This document shows, one piece after another, positions 35,808 through 48,719 of a stretch of 64,000 nt of DNA (position 1 is the stretch's first letter; every line of letters begins with the position of its first letter). The position numbers and the translations under genes are program-made. Under the pieces are notes generated by a model that searched no databases, was not told where the DNA came from, and worked only from the letters and a program-made list of their open reading frames with translations. The stretch spans positions 4,836,001 through 4,900,000 of the forward strand of contig NGZR01000001.1 in the NCBI GenBank assembly GCA_002197995.1, read 5' to 3'. Source of the stretch: Gaeumannomyces sp. JS-464. Lineage: Eukaryota; Ascomycota; Sordariomycetes; Magnaporthales; Magnaporthaceae.

Positions 35808-37463
35808 CACCTGACACGCTTACAGTCCTGCGTTTCCCTTCCTTTTCCTCCCCCTTTTCCTTTCGTCTCTGGCTTGCTTTTTCTTCTCTCATCTTCCCTT
35901 CCATTATGGTGGCATCTGGGTTACTTGACTGAGCGAGTTTGGTTATTATTTGGCTCAACAGTATCACTCCACCTATTCGCAACTATTTGATACCTCGGGA
36001 CGAGCAGGTGATCTGTAATCACTGTGTCTGGTGGTCTATAATCGTCGCGAACAACGTAATTATTGTCACTTAGACCTTCAACATATGTCCTATCTATGAC
36101 TGATTCGTCTCGAGTCTCTACTATGATGCATCCACCGCCGAAATCTATGCACTTTTCTAGTTTTGTTCCCCCACCGCAACCGTGGTGTTTGATGTGCCAT
36201 GGACACCCTGCAGGCACATGTGGCCCACGTTGGACTGGGTCCGCACAATTACCGGCCGAGGAGGCTGGTTTGGTATCCAATCGAAGGCTGCGCTCGGCGA
36301 GCCCAGATTGTGCGACCCCGGGACGGGTGATGCACTGTGGCACCTATCGTCACAAGCAAGCGGATTAGATAGGTACCGTTGCTTGTTAACTGGGTACCTA
36401 CGTATGTCAATGATAGGGCCGAGGTGCTGGACATTTACGTTTCGTTCTTATTTTCTTCGACGCGCACTTAACCACCTGCCCAGGCTGGCTGGCTGGCGTC
36501 TGCTCTGGACTGTAGACAGACTGTGTCGGCTGCAACTGGTAAATTATGGTGTCAAACGTTCGTCACTGCCCCTGCTTGTCGGTGTTCACCCTTTCCCAGC
36601 CAACTCTATTAGCTGTTGGGCTGTTGCCTCGGGAAACTAGCGGGGTTGCTGGGCTAGCAGATGCGTTCTTGAGAATGTAATCATCATACAGTAACTGTTT
36701 CGCCCACAGCAATCACTCGCAGTCAGGAAGAGCTATGAGAAAGCCTGCGACATTTAAACATTCATTTCATTGGGTAGGTAGGTAGGTTGTCGTCAACCGG
36801 ACGGTATCGCATCACCCGCTCGTGCGGGAGGCCTTTTGATCGCGTGGAATGGAATCCCCCAGACCGGGGGACGCCCCCGCCAAGATTGTGTGCCGGGGTC
36901 GTACTGGCCCCAGCTTGGAGCTACAGCTGCCCCAGTGGAGCGTCCGACCTGGCCGATACCCAAAAGCCAAAGCGGGCAGCACACGCACCGTGCAGATAGC
37001 TACCCCAGCCCGCCCGCCCCTCGCTCACTGGTTGCGACAACCATCAACAATCAATCCTGGGTCGCCTGCCAACAAATCCGTCATCAGCCCAGCCTCCACC
37101 ACACTCCACCTCGACCGCCCGCCTGCCCAGTCGAGTCGACGACGGCCAAGTTTGCCAATCACGACCACTGGGTAGCTCCCATCGCGAGAGCAGGGAGAGA
37201 AAATAGCTGTCTGCGTCTGCCCCCTCATTGCTGCTTTCTGTCTGCTCGTCCCCACGACAGCATCGGACGCCCGACAGCCCGCCCCGGACTTAGGCTTGTC
37301 AATCCCTCCAAACAAGCATCGTCGCCAAGCAGCCGCATCTCTGGCGTCCATACCCCAACAGACCCGCGTCTGTACTTGGTCGCATCCAACGCTCTGGGTG
37401 GAACCCGCAAGATCCGCCTCGAGGCCTCGCTCGCCTCTATGAGGTTGAATCGACACCGTCATC
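35808..37463. other. Intergenic region upstream of SIP5
   Basis: About 1.65 kb, no recognisable gene. Includes a short GGTA tandem (36776-36786) and C-rich, TC-rich sequence before the SIP5 start, typical of fungal promoters and leaders. Confidence 0.5.
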
Positions 37464-40197
37464 ATGGGCAACACCAACACCAAGGAGGCCCGCGATGCCG
37501 CCTCGCCCCGCTCTCCGCATGACCCGCGCTTCCCCCAGCAGCAGGACTCGGCGGGCCAGTCGTCGTCTAGGCACAGGTCGCGCACCAGCCGCTCCGACCT
37601 CGGCAGCCTCCTGGGCATCAACCAGGGCTCTTCGTCCTCGGCCCAGCCGCCCTACGAACGCCGCGAAACTAAGCAGGAGCGGGAAGCTCGGAGGCTCGAA
37701 AAGGAGCGCCAGGCTCGCTTGATAGAGCGCGAGAGGAGTCTGAAGGAGGAGCATGTTGATGGCGGCTACCTTGTGACCCTGGCACCTACGTCGGCCCGGA
37801 GGACTACAGCAAGCCCACCGTTCGGCGGCTACAGGTACGCCCAACCTCACCGTCCTGCTCGTCCATTCTCTCCACATTCGCATGCTGACTACCCTGTTGC
37901 CATTGTAGATTGAGCGGAAACTAGCACCCTTTTGGAGAGGCTTGAACGACTTCTCTGAGACATGGACCGAGCACCAGATAATTGCTGTTGCTCGCGGCCT
38001 TCCCCTCCCGCGGACGCGACCCCTCCCGAAGAGCTCATCCCCAGGCCCATGTCTGCGGATCCAGCCTCGACCTCGTCGCAGAATCTGAACAGCCTCACGA
38101 TCCCCATGGGCGACAGAACACAATCCGCCGCTTCTGACAGGAGCGGGTCTGGCCTCGGCTCTACCATCCCGTCGCCGTCCTCGGCCCGTAATAGCTCGCC
38201 CTTCAAGCATCGGCCAAAGGCCATCGCAGCGGCCCTTAGCATATCGTCTCGCAATGGCTCGACGACCGAGATAGTCCCTCGCGAGATCAAGCTTGCACAC
38301 AACCCCTTCGTCAACGGGCAGCCGCTCGAGGTGTTCTTGTACAAGGACGCCGCAGAGTGCCCCATCTGTTTTCTTTACTACCCGCCTTATCTCAACCACA
38401 CGAGATGCTGCGACCAGCCGATATGCAGCGAGTGTTTCGTGCAGATCAAGCGAGCCGACCCTCACTATCCCGAAGGTCATGGAGAAGCCGAGAACCCCGA
38501 GGCGAATCCGGAGGAACAGGCAGGCCTCCTCATATCCGAACCGGCCTGCTGCCCATACTGCCAGCAGCCCGAGTTCGGCGTCACATACGAGCCCCCTCCG
38601 TTCCGCAGGGGCCTGGCCTACTCCAACTCGGGGCCGAACTTGGGAGTTGGGGTGTCGGGACGGCTATGTCTTCTAGTAGTTCACTGAACTCGAACCTCTC
38701 CCCAACTTCCATGGACGTCCCCATCCACGCAGAACAGGAGGCGGACGCAGTCGCTATCTGCAAACGCCCCCAATGTCATCACCACCGACCGCGTCCGCCC
38801 CGACTGGTCGACGAAGCTTGCAACTCAGCGTGCCCATGTCGCTAGGCGCGCCGCGGCTGCCACTGCACTTCACACAGCCGCATTCCTCATGGGAAACTCC
38901 GAAAACAGGGGTTCAGAGTCGGCAGGTTCAGCAGGCGCAACACCGGCACTGCATCGGCAGCAGGGCCCTCCAGCGGTGCTGGTGATGCTGGCCCTGAAGG
39001 TGCCAGCGGCGGAGGTGGGGAGAGTGGGTCTGCCTCACCGGCAACTATGGAGCCGGGTCCTCGAGGCAGCTCTGGGCGAGCCATTCTCGGAGGCAGTAGG
39101 AGGAGCCGCATGGAGGATCTCGAAGAGATGATGTTTGCCGAGGCCATAAGATTGTCTCTTGCGGCCGAGGAGGAGCGAAAACGCAAGGCCGAGAAAGAAG
39201 AGCGGAAAGAAGCTAAGCGCAGGGAGAAGGAGGAAAAGAAGGCTGCCAAGGCTGCAGCGAAGAGCGGTGCGTCGGGACCATACGCAGGAAGCACCGGCGG
39301 GAGTGGGCACAGCTCTGTCAGCGGTAGCTCCCTGAGTCTGCCGAGCCTGGGTCTGGGCCGCCGTCGGGGCAATAGTGCTGCTTCCAATCTGCGGGTTGAA
39401 GCCAGCGTTGCCAGCGCCATGGCGGCGACGGCCGTCGGAAGCCCCAGCGCTTCGAGCGTTGCCCTCGCGGGTGACAAAGACAAAGGGAAGGGCATCGAGC
39501 GTTCACCGCCGTCGGCTACCAAGGAGCCGAGCGCTGAGGGGGAGCAGGGTTCGTCGAGCGGTGCCTCGACGTCCGCTGCTCAGCCCATCCCGTCGCCGCC
39601 CCATCGGCCCGCCGGGCCATCGCATCTTCGCCAGATGAGCAGCGCATCCTCCATCACAACTTCGTCGCTCAACGACACGCCTGCTGGTAGCTACAGGGGC
39701 CAGTCACACCTGCACGACCCGCGTGCGAGTGGCCACAGCCTGGGCAACCATAGCAATGCCAGTGATGATGCGGGGGAGCAGGGGGATCGGGGGGCCGATA
39801 GGGACCCAGTAACAGCACGGAGCCCATGTTCAACTTTACCAGTCTCGCCGAGATGGTGGGCGTGCAGCTCGAAGGTGAGCATGCCGGACGCCGACTGTCT
39901 GCCATCGGCCGCGATGCTGTTTCTGGCGAAAGCATCGCGGGTCACGCGAACGATTCGGCCAAGGAGGAGGCCGAGGTGCAGCAGGTTGAAGATGCCACTG
40001 CCCCTGCCAAATCGTTATCTGCCAGACCAGGCCAGAACGACGGCAGCAGAGCTCCGAGTCCAGCAGCCATCAAAACGGCCCAGGCTCCTCCGCCGCCAGA
40101 ACTGATGGTGACGCCGGGTACTCCGGCGATCGTCGAGGATGGGATCGAGAATTCCAAACAACTTGGGGCCACAGAAGTGATTCATAGTTCGAGCTGA
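37464..40197 (+). CDS. SIP5: Sip5-like RING-type zinc-finger protein
   Basis: Starts [11 protein letters not shown] at 37464; Gly2 with Thr6 suggests N-myristoylation (inference). The intron at 37835-37908 joins [10 protein letters not shown] to [12 protein letters not shown]. The signature Sip5 block follows: [38 protein letters not shown], a C-x2-C...C-x2-C zinc module ([17 protein letters not shown]) and a second CPYC pair at about 38553. Then come a low-complexity region, a UIM-like acidic helix ([22 protein letters not shown], here split by nothing), Ser-rich sequence and a C-terminal [13 protein letters not shown] motif. Yeast Sip5 binds the Snf1 kinase and the Reg1/Glc7 phosphatase, linking it to glucose signalling. 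Single-base frameshifts near 37782, 38008, 38659, 38895 and 39812 are bridged by continuing homology. Confidence 0.85.
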
Positions 40198-41406
40198 GGC
40201 GAATCGACGGCTTTTGTCTCTCCATCACCACCCTGACATGCACCCTCGCAAACACAGCAGGGTTAAAGCCAATCACATGCAGACGAACAGCTTTGACCGG
40301 GCAGGGAAAATGGCTCAAAGGGGCGAGTGAAGTCCTAACACACACACACACACACACACACTAATACTTTTTATAGGCGGTATCAATTCTGCAGCAACCT
40401 CTAGTAAATTTGCCAACACATTCAGGCATTCCTCCCCTGCCTGCCCGTGCCAAGCACACTTCGTACACATCCTTCTTGCCCAGCATTCTCTTTCCCCTTC
40501 TTCCTCTTTCCCCCACTCCTCTCCTTAATATCTTCTTCCCCTTATTGTTTGCTTTTTGGAACATACCGTTGTTTGAAACGTGATCTCTATTATTTATTTA
40601 GATACGCCTTGATGGTTTTCAAGGCGTGCGGAACTGTTGCAGGGCGTCGGAATCGGAATTATGCAGTAAGGATTTGGGTCGTTGGTTGGCGCCGGGGCAT
40701 GGTCTGGTTTTGTCTGTTCTCTTGCCGAGGATCGCTTCGTTCCTTCAATCGAGATAGTGCTGGGTCGGCTTAGTTGTTTTCTCTGTACCATACAGTGACT
40801 GGCAACGTCGTGGCTCTATTGTATCCTCGTCTGCAATTTCCTTTTGGCCACGTCCACGCCCTGCAGGACGTGATCGCTGTGATTTTTTTTTTTTTTTTTT
40901 TGGCGCAAGGATATTAATGCACACGAGTTATTCGCATAACCCGCATCACGGCCATCTCGGCACGCACCTGCTTCTCTAGATGCATACACTTCGACCCCCG
41001 ATACCGAGATGCTACTCGCTTTTCAGATACTTGCTATATGCTTCGCAATCTAGCTAGCCGAGCGGACACTAGTCATTACATGCACGCCATGACCAACACA
41101 GAAAACTTACCCAGCCTGGTCCGAGGGCGAAGACCCGGACCTGATTCACGTGCCTCTGCCGTTGGGTTGCGTGTCAAACCACCCTCGGGGCGGGCTTTCC
41201 CAACTGTGATCTCTCCAATCTCCGAGAATTGGCCACAGTACCTTCCGTACAAACTCGCCCACGGCAGATGGTCCCGCCGCGACCTCCATGTGGGCACCGG
41301 AAGCGTCCGTTGCGCCGCCGGAGCTTTTGCCGTTCACCAAGGGCGGCGACGCGGCCGCGGATTTCTGCTGCCATTCACAGGGCTTCCTCGCCCTCGGGCT
41401 CGAGCC
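40198..41406. other. Convergent intergenic region, SIP5 to AKR
   Basis: About 1.2 kb of 3' flank for two converging genes. Contains an AC dinucleotide repeat (40338-40361) and a T run (40883-40901). No gene recognised. Confidence 0.55.
40338..40361. repeat. (AC)12 microsatellite
   Basis: Uninterrupted AC dinucleotides in the SIP5 3' flank. Confidence 0.95.
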
Positions 41407-42536
41407 TCAGCCCGAGGTCCTGACGACGCCGCGCCACTCCTCCACCGTCTCCTCGAGCTCCTCGACGTTGGTCACGCCGATGACGGTGGCGCCAACCTTG
41501 TCGCCGCCGCCGACGGCGAGCCCCGCGGCGACGGCGGCGCGGCCCCAGGTCTCGAGGGCGAAGCGTATGGCCACGCGGGCGAGGCTCCTGCCGTCGGCGG
41601 CGGCGGCGGCTGCGTTGGCGGTGGCGGCGCGCATGTCGACGCAGGCGGCGCGCAGCCCCCGGGGGCCGGGTGCCAGGTGCCCTGGGGCCCGACCGAGATG
41701 GAGGGGGCACAGCCATGGCGACGTGCTGGCGTTGAGGACGACGTCGACGCCGGCGGCGCGGAAGCGGGCCAGGGTGGCCGGGTTGGTCAGGGTCGTGTTC
41801 TGGACGGGCAGTGGAGTAGCTGAGATGGCGTCGAGGGCGCGGGCGCCGGCGGGGGTGCGGGACGCGGGCCGAAGCGCCGCCGCCGCCGCCGCTGCTATGC
41901 CAGCGCGGCGATCTTCTCGGCAGGTCCAGCAACGCGGGATGGGTAGCCGCTGATGCCGACGTGGCGGACCTTGCGGCGCTGCAGGTCCAGAGGCGGGCAT
42001 GCGCCGAGGACGTCCGCTGTCCGACGAACCGACGTCGTGCAAGGTACACGAGGTCGAGGTAAGGGTGCGCAGGCGCTCGAGCGAGCGGTGGACCGAGGAC
42101 GTGATGGCGGCGGGCTGTAGTCGAACGAGTTGGGCCGACGCGGCCGGCCTTACTGATGAGGAGTAGAGGCGCGTGGGTGTTTAGCGTGGTGGCGATAATG
42201 GTGGCTGCTGGTCCTGGAAGCCGTTGTTCCATTACTGCTCCTGCTCCCGTCACTGCCTGAACGGCCACTGATGGCCTCGCCCAGAGGATCTCGCGGGGCC
42301 ATAATAGGAGATGTATCGAATGCCGGATGCCCAGCTCAAAGGCGCGCCGGATGATTCGTGGACGGGCAGCTTGGTGGGATCGTGGACGTACTGGTGTTGA
42401 AGGGCGGTGCCGAGAACAGGGGCGGAGCACGCCGAAAGGGCGACGGGCTCGACGGGCCGGCCCCTGAGGATGGACCGTGGCTGTGGCCGTTCAGGTGCGG
42501 CGCCGAGATCCGGCGTGGCACGGGAGGGCCAGCCAT
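41407..42536 (-). CDS. Aldo/keto reductase, Ara2-like NAD-dependent D-arabinose dehydrogenase
   Basis: Start proposed at the ATG at 42536 (MAGPPVPRRIS). Read across frames, the family blocks appear in order: the opening GTA..FNTQYVHDPTKLPV (about 42410-42360), RRAFELGIR (about 42345), a DTSP..YGP..EIL block with the AKR catalytic Asp/Tyr region (about 42310), LISKAGRVG, then YLDLVYLHDV, KVRHVGISGYP (about 41960) and C-terminal ARVAIRFALE and VIGVTNVEELEET. LHDV and the ISGYP block resemble yeast Ara2, which oxidises D-arabinose to the lactone precursor of erythroascorbate. At least five single-base shifts split it, more than in any other gene here. Sequence error is likely because each block is intact, but real decay cannot be excluded. 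Cytosolic; no signal peptide. Confidence 0.68.
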
Positions 42537-44062
42537 TCTACAGATCTGGCCGTGGTGTGCGAGGCCCAGCGGGCAAGATGCGTATAGGGCGCAGCTGGTG
42601 GTGTGTTGGAAATAAAAGGGAAGATCAGCCGGAGGACAGGGCGGTTGAGAAAGCGGAAGAACAAGAGAGCAGAGAGCTACTTGGACATACATCTCAGAAA
42701 ACAACAAACATCAACACCACGGGGGCTTCAATCGCGCGCGCCCACGCGTGAAGCTAGCTGGCCGGTCAGGGAAGGTCCCTTTTGTTTGGTTTCGCTTGGT
42801 CGCTTCCCCTGAGCCCGAGCGAGCTAGCCGAATGTCAGTCGAAAGTCAAAGTAAGTGCAGTCTCAAGGTTGGCGTTCCTACGGGAGCGTGGCAGCAGGCG
42901 AGCCGGACGGGAGCCGTCGGAAGAACAATTGGTGCTGTGTTACCCCAACTGAGAGTACTTTTTTTTTTTTTTTTTTTTTTTTTTTCTCGGCCTCGCTGCG
43001 ACCTCCATCGCAAACAAAGAACCGTCGGCGTCTTACGTGCCAGGTACTACGCACTTGTAGCTCGAGCTGTTTGCCCAAAACGCCTGCCTCGACCATGTCC
43101 ACGATCCGAATCGGGCCGTCAAAGCATCATGGATCAAGCATCATCCCTCCTCGCCTTGCATGTGGCGCTCGTTCAAGATGGCGAGCTGTCGGCCGAGCAC
43201 ATCATGCGTCATGTATTTAAAATCCGCGAGGCGCGATTACAGCATGCGTCGCACGCAGCTTTTCGAAATTCTTTTTTTTTTCCGAAGGTGGCATGAAGGA
43301 GCCCCCGCTGTCGACGACGTCACGCCGCTGATTGGGTAGGTGGCTCGCAACACCACAAACTGCGCTTGTTCTCGGCTGGTTCCTGCCGCGGGCTTTTCCT
43401 TCCTCCACAGCCTAAAACGGAACAGAGTTCAGCGTCATCCGCTATTCCGTGAGTGGCTGCCTGTCCCGTCGGCCGGGCCCAGAGCTTCATTGGGCCGAAG
43501 GGTGGAAGCTGCGACTCGGATTTGACTGGCGATCGAATCCGGAGGCCCGTTAATATATTAAATTCCCACCGCACTTTGCATTCCCCCGACACTCCGATTT
43601 ACCCCAACGCCAATCACCATCCTCGGATTATCAACGTCTGGTACGAGGCATCCTGGACCATGTAAACGAGAACATGCGAGTCTGTTTTTCCCCATTCAAC
43701 TAGCTATCGCCAACACCAACTGAACAAGATAACAGCCCAACACCAGCCTAATACCGCCCCCTGTCGTAGTCAATATCCATCAAACTACAAAGATGTTCCG
43801 GTCATTAGGCATCTGTCCGTCGAGGATATTGCTGTTACGCCATTGCGGCTTGGCGGCGCCATTCATCCCACGGATCTGCTCCGTCTTGAGCCCTGGGACG
43901 ACGATGAGCGGGCGGCAGGTATCTTGAAAGGCTGCTGGCAGGCGAGTTATCTTCCGATGTCCTGGGCCATATATCACCACGCGTCCCTGGCTGTCGTTGC
44001 CAGGGAGCCCCTAGGGAGCCCCTATCTGCATGCATGGTCCAACTAGCGGATTGACAGTCATC
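42537..44062. promoter_or_regulatory. Divergent intergenic region, AKR to AA8-AA12 gene
   Basis: About 1.5 kb between outward-facing genes, so it probably carries both promoters and could coordinate them (inference). Contains a T run (42959-42985). A TTAATATATTAAATT stretch (about 43550) is a possible AT-rich promoter element. No gene recognised. Confidence 0.45.
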
Positions 44063-46406
44063 ATGCGCGGGTCTATTGCCGCTCTCCTGGGAGCTGTCGC
44101 CCTTTTGGGTGGTAATGGTATGTCCTGAATCTTCTTTCACTCCCGACGGAGCGAGCCTATTTGTTCACTGCCTTTTCCGTGCGGGAACATGCTGATATTT
44201 CTGGTTCAACCATCTATCTAGCTCTGGCTCAGGAGTCGGTTCCATTTCTCGACCCTTTAACCGGCCTAACCTTCTCCAAATACGAGAATGAGCTTGGAGT
44301 GTCCATCAGTATTGCCGTGCCCGATGGCGTTGCTGCCGGGGAGCCGTACGATGCCGTTCTCCAGATGGTTGCCCGCAAGGACATCGGCTGGGTTGCCCTG
44401 GCCTGGGGAGGCTCCATGACTTACAACCCGATTGCGCTCGCCTGGGCCAACGGAGAAGAGGTTATTCTCACGTCTCGAATTGCATTGTGAGTATAATACA
44501 GGGACCACTAGTGCCCGCGCACGCTATACCCATTCTCTGGCTAGAGTATGCAGTGCTGACCTGGCTGCCCAGCGGCTATTATGTCCCCTCTATTTATGAA
44601 GCCGCCAAATATCGAATACTTCCCAAGGCCACTTTTGTCAACGCAACTCACTTCCAGGTCACTGCCAGATGCAGCGGGTGCACCAGCTGGGGCGACAACG
44701 ACATCGGCATCACCTATCTGAACCCCAAGGAGGACCAATACCTTGCCTTTGCCTCCTCCTCCGCCCCCGTGGACGAGCCGGGCAACCCGGAGAGCGGATT
44801 CAGCATGCACGACATGACAGGCCCATTGGGTCCATAGCTTCGCACAGGGCGTGAATCCGAACTTTGAGCAGCTGCTGTCAAAAAACTTTGAAGGGACCGG
44901 ATCCGGCAGAGGCAGCAGCCCCGGTCCCTCTTCGACTAGCTCCACCACCGTGGCGTCGACTTCGTCTCTGGTCGCTCCGCCCATGGCCTCAACGGCCGTA
45001 GGTCTTCCATTTCCGACTTCTTGCGGCGCTGTCCCTGCCCTTCGGTTCCCCTATACTCTTGCCCCTGGCTGGAAGGCCACAAAAATAGCCGGTAACCTTA
45101 GGAATCCCCGGGGCTCGCATTCGACCCACTCGGCAACTTATTGATGGTTCAGTCTGGCTACGGAGTTAGCGTCCACACGTTCGGCGCCGATGGCTGCATC
45201 AATGGCACCCAAGGTCTGATTCTAATCCCCGGATTAAATCACGGCCTGGCAATGACTCCGGACGGGAAGCACTTGTATGCTTCGTCCATGACCACGGTCT
45301 GGAGATGGGACTATGATGCCCGCACCCGCACCGTGAGGAATCAGGTGGTCGTGATCAAGGGTATGAACAACGGTGGGCACTCGACCCGCGCTCTTTGGCT
45401 GGCTCCCAAGAACCCAGACATCATTCTGGTACAAGTTGGATCCAACTCCAACTGGGACTACGCGTCTGGAAACCCGGCCGAGGGGCGCTCCGACATAAGG
45501 GCCTTTGACCTCAGCAAAACCCCCGCGGGTGGTTACAATTACGTCGGCGGGGGTTTTCAGATGGGCTACGGGATGAGAAACGCCGTTGGTGTTGCCTTTG
45601 ATCCCAACGGCGATGCCTGGGAGGTCGAAAACAGCGGAGATGTCAGTATATAAACCCCTTGCCACTTCAAGCACCTTAAATGGTTGCTGGATCGCGCCAC
45701 ACTGACCGGCGAACAGAACTTTGCGCGCACCGTCAACGGTGTAAGCACAGATATTCACCACGAGAACCCTGCCGAGGAGCTCAATTACTGTAAGTGGTCG
45801 TGGTTTATATAAGAACATGAAACCCGTCTGTCGCAAAGAAGCAACGGAGGCTGATAAAGATGCGATGATTATTATCCATCAGTGGGCGATCCAACCAAGC
45901 CAAACAAGCAGTGGTATGGCTACCCGACGTGTTTCACTGTTTGGGACCCCTCTGTGTTCCGCGACAAAACAGACTTCAAAACGGGCGACCAGTTCGTCGT
46001 CACGCCAAACTCGACCTTTAACGACGCGCACTGCAGTGAAAAGGCGGTGGCGCCCGCCCTGTCGTTCCAGGCGCACTCGGCACCCATTAGCGGCCTCTTC
46101 GACGACGCGGGCGACAACATGTACGTGACCTTCCACGGCTCGTGGAACCGGCAGCCAGCCACGGGCTACAAGCTTGTTCGAATTCCGTTCAAAAAGGACG
46201 GGGGGCAGTATAAGCCGGTGGCGCCTCCAGACTCCAACAAGGGCTACCAGGACGTCATGTGGAGCGTCAACGCCGAAAGGTGCACCGGCAACACATGTTT
46301 ACGCCCCGCTGGCTTGGTGTGGGATAACGCGAAGTCGAGGATCTTTATGGGGAGCGACAATAGCAGGGAGGGTGAGCTCTTCATCATCGCGCATGAAGAC
46401 TTTTAG
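44063..46406 (+). CDS. Secreted AA8-AA12 fusion: DOMON cytochrome plus PQQ-dependent pyranose/sorbosone dehydrogenase
   Basis: Starts MRGSIAALLGAVALLGG, a signal peptide ending near NALAQ. Introns at 44118-44221, 44487-44572, 45642-45716 and 45790-45882 all preserve sense. Residues about 20-210 form a cellobiose-dehydrogenase-type DOMON cytochrome (AA8): GWVALAWGGSM carries a candidate axial Met, followed by ARCSGCTSW. A Ser/Thr linker (SSTSSTTVASTSS) leads to an AA12 beta-propeller: PRGLAFDPLGN-like blade, HGLAMTPDGKHLYAS, RSDIRAFDLSKTP, GYGMRNAVGVAFDP and HGSWNRQPATGYKLVRIPF. AA8-AA12 enzymes, first characterised in Coprinopsis, oxidise pyranoses using PQQ and pass electrons to the haem domain, possibly for LPMOs. 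No C-terminal CBM1 is seen. Single-base shifts near 44823 and 45112 are bridged. Confidence 0.85.
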
Positions 46407-46634
46407 TGTTGGGTGTTCAAGGACGGGTTTTGCTAGATGCTCGTCCCGCTTCAGACTGGGCCGTTGACTTCTGGATAGATGGAACATAAATACAACGGGG
46501 ACTAACTCTTTGCAAAGATCGATCCAACATTATATGCCACAATTTAGAGAGATTAAAACGAGGGCTTGTCTATAAAGGATCTGTTAACCGCGACGAATCC
46601 ATACTGTGGTTAGGCTTGTTAGAGCGCAGCCAGC

Positions 46635-48719
46635 TCACCCGGCAGTCGTAACTGGCTGCAGCAGACCGCTCCTGAGGAAGGGTATTTCGACGCCGAGGAC
46701 CTCGCCGGTGGCGCGGTCTTTGACAAAGACAACCCTCTCAATGGCCTCGCTCCCGTAATGCAGCCAGTCAGCAAACGTCCAGAGGAGGCAGTCCTGCTCC
46801 GAGAGGCCGGCGCCGGGCAGGCCCGACTTGTGCGGGATGGCCGTCTCCCACCAGATCCTCCAGTCCTCGCGCACGACGGCCCTCTGGCCGCCGCCCTGGC
46901 GGCCCCCGGAAGACGGCGGGGCGGCGACGGTGCCGGGGACGGACACGCCGGTGGGGAAGATGCGGTACGTGGCCCTGGTGTCGTTGGAGCCCGACCCGGG
47001 GAGGAAGGCGCCCAGGGTGGCGGACCAGATCTGCGGGATGGCGGCCAGCACGTCGGAGCCGTTGCGGGCCAGCGCCGTGATGCGCAGCGAGTCGGCGTCC
47101 TCCCTGCCGATGGAGACGCTGGTGCCGCCCCCGGCGGAGGACGCGGAGGAAGCGGAGGTGGCGAAGCTGCCGACGTAGCCGAGGCGGTCGACCTCCTCGT
47201 GCGCGGCGTCGTCGGCGGCCGGCGCCAGGACCGACAGGGCGGCGTCGAAGATGTACGTCAGGCCGTCGCCCGCGCCCGCGGTCAGCACGACGAGGCCGAC
47301 GCCGAGCTCGGGCACGACGGCCAGGCGCGAGCTGTAGCCGTAGGCCGCGCCGCCCTTGGAGTAGACGGGGACGGAGCGCGGGCGCCGCGGGGTCAGCGAG
47401 GCCGCGGGTGGCGGCACGTACACCTCCCACGGCATGCCGACCAGGCTGTTGCGCGAGCCGGCAAAGGCGGCCGGCTGCAGCCACTGGCGGACCTGGGTCG
47501 GCGTCTGCAGGACCGTCTCGGCGAGGATGGCGTGGGCGAAGGCGGAGAGGTCTGAGGTGGTCGAGACGAGACCTCCTCCACTGTTTTGTTTTTGGTCCCA
47601 CACAGTGAGTGGTCCCTTTTGTCAGTTTCCATTGTCGCCTAAAGGAAAGAATAGGAAGCGTTTTAATCGCAGTTTCAAGGGAGAGCTCACGGGGCGTTGT
47701 CGCCGTAAGGGGATCCCCACGTATTCTCCATGGGCGGAATCACGGCTAGAGAGTCGTTTCCGGGGCTGGGGAATGTGCTGGTCATGTTGAAGGGGCCGGT
47801 GAGAAAATGGCCGAGCTGCTGCGTATAGTTCATGCCTGTTGCGGCCTCGACGGCGTACGCCAGAATGGTAAAGGCGATATTAGAGTAGACCGGCTTTCCC
47901 ATGGGCTCGGCGACGGGACGGAGCGTAAGCATGGCCTTGAGAAGCTCTAGATAGTATTGATGCGTCAGAGTGAGGATCAAGCAGGCGTCATACGGTCCAA
48001 GCGGACCACAGCTACACTTACGTTCCTTGGAGCAACCTTTGTTTAGGCCGATGACCCCACAAGGGGGGAATTCGGTGTCGTTGATGGGAGGAAAGCCCAG
48101 GGACTGGAAGTAGGACTTTAGGAAATAGAACTCGGAGAAGCCATCTATGGATTCCACCAAACATTAGTAAGAGCGTGGAAACGGGACCAGCCGCGCGTAG
48201 AGCCGAGACGCCTACAGTTGGGCGGGAGGCCAGAGAGCTGGGCCCCCAGGTGCCTGAGCGTGATATTGTCCCACGAGATGGGCGAGGAGGGGCTGCTCAG
48301 CTCGGGGAGGTATTTTGTGACGGGGTCGTCCGGGCGCAGGCCGCTCCGGATGGCGACGGCGTCCGTGATGACCTTGGAGATGGAGCCGATCAGGTACTGC
48401 GAGTTCCTGTCCACGCGCTTGGTGCCCCTGACATTTTTGGAGGCGAGGTGGTGGTATTCCCAGAGCGGGATCTTGGGGTCTCGCTGCCGACTGAGACGAG
48501 CGCGACCGAGAAGGACCCGTTCTCGACCGCCCAGCCCGCGGGGATGCTCCCGTTGACGGCACGATTATAAGCCTGCGCCAACTGGTCCGTCGCGCGGAGG
48601 AAGGTGGGCGAGGTGCCCAGGCCCCGGGGCGGTGGCACGACGGGGCCCTGGGGACGACAGCTGAGGTCGGCGGCTGCTTGCTGTGCAAGCCCGAGCAGGA
48701 CAAGGGGCACGATCATCAT
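46635..48719 (-). CDS. Secreted beta-lactamase-like serine hydrolase
   Basis: Starts at the ATG at 48719 with a signal peptide (MMIVPLVLLGLAQQAAA). Introns at 48145-48215, 47947-48021 and 47581-47690 each restore family sequence. Motifs of the serine beta-lactamase/PBP fold are present: SISK (SxxK, nucleophile Ser at 48381-48383), YSN (Tyr 47885-47887) and a C-terminal SKGGAAYGYSSR block. A roughly 180-residue lipocalin-like C-terminal extension follows. In fungi such proteins act as esterases, lactonases or peptidases more often than as true beta-lactamases, so the substrate is open. Several Asn-x-Ser/Thr sites fit secretion. Frame changes occur near 48475 (G/C run). It ends 228 bp from the convergent AA8-AA12 gene. 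Confidence 0.82.

Noticed and set aside
41038..41823. 261-residue plus-strand ORF near the AKR
   Set aside because: Antisense shadow of the Ara2-like gene; composition is low-complexity Gly/Ala with no motif.
46758..47555. 265-residue plus-strand ORF opposite the serine hydrolase
   Set aside because: GC-rich shadow frame of Gly/Arg/Ala-rich composition. The minus-strand frame carries clear serine-hydrolase sequence.
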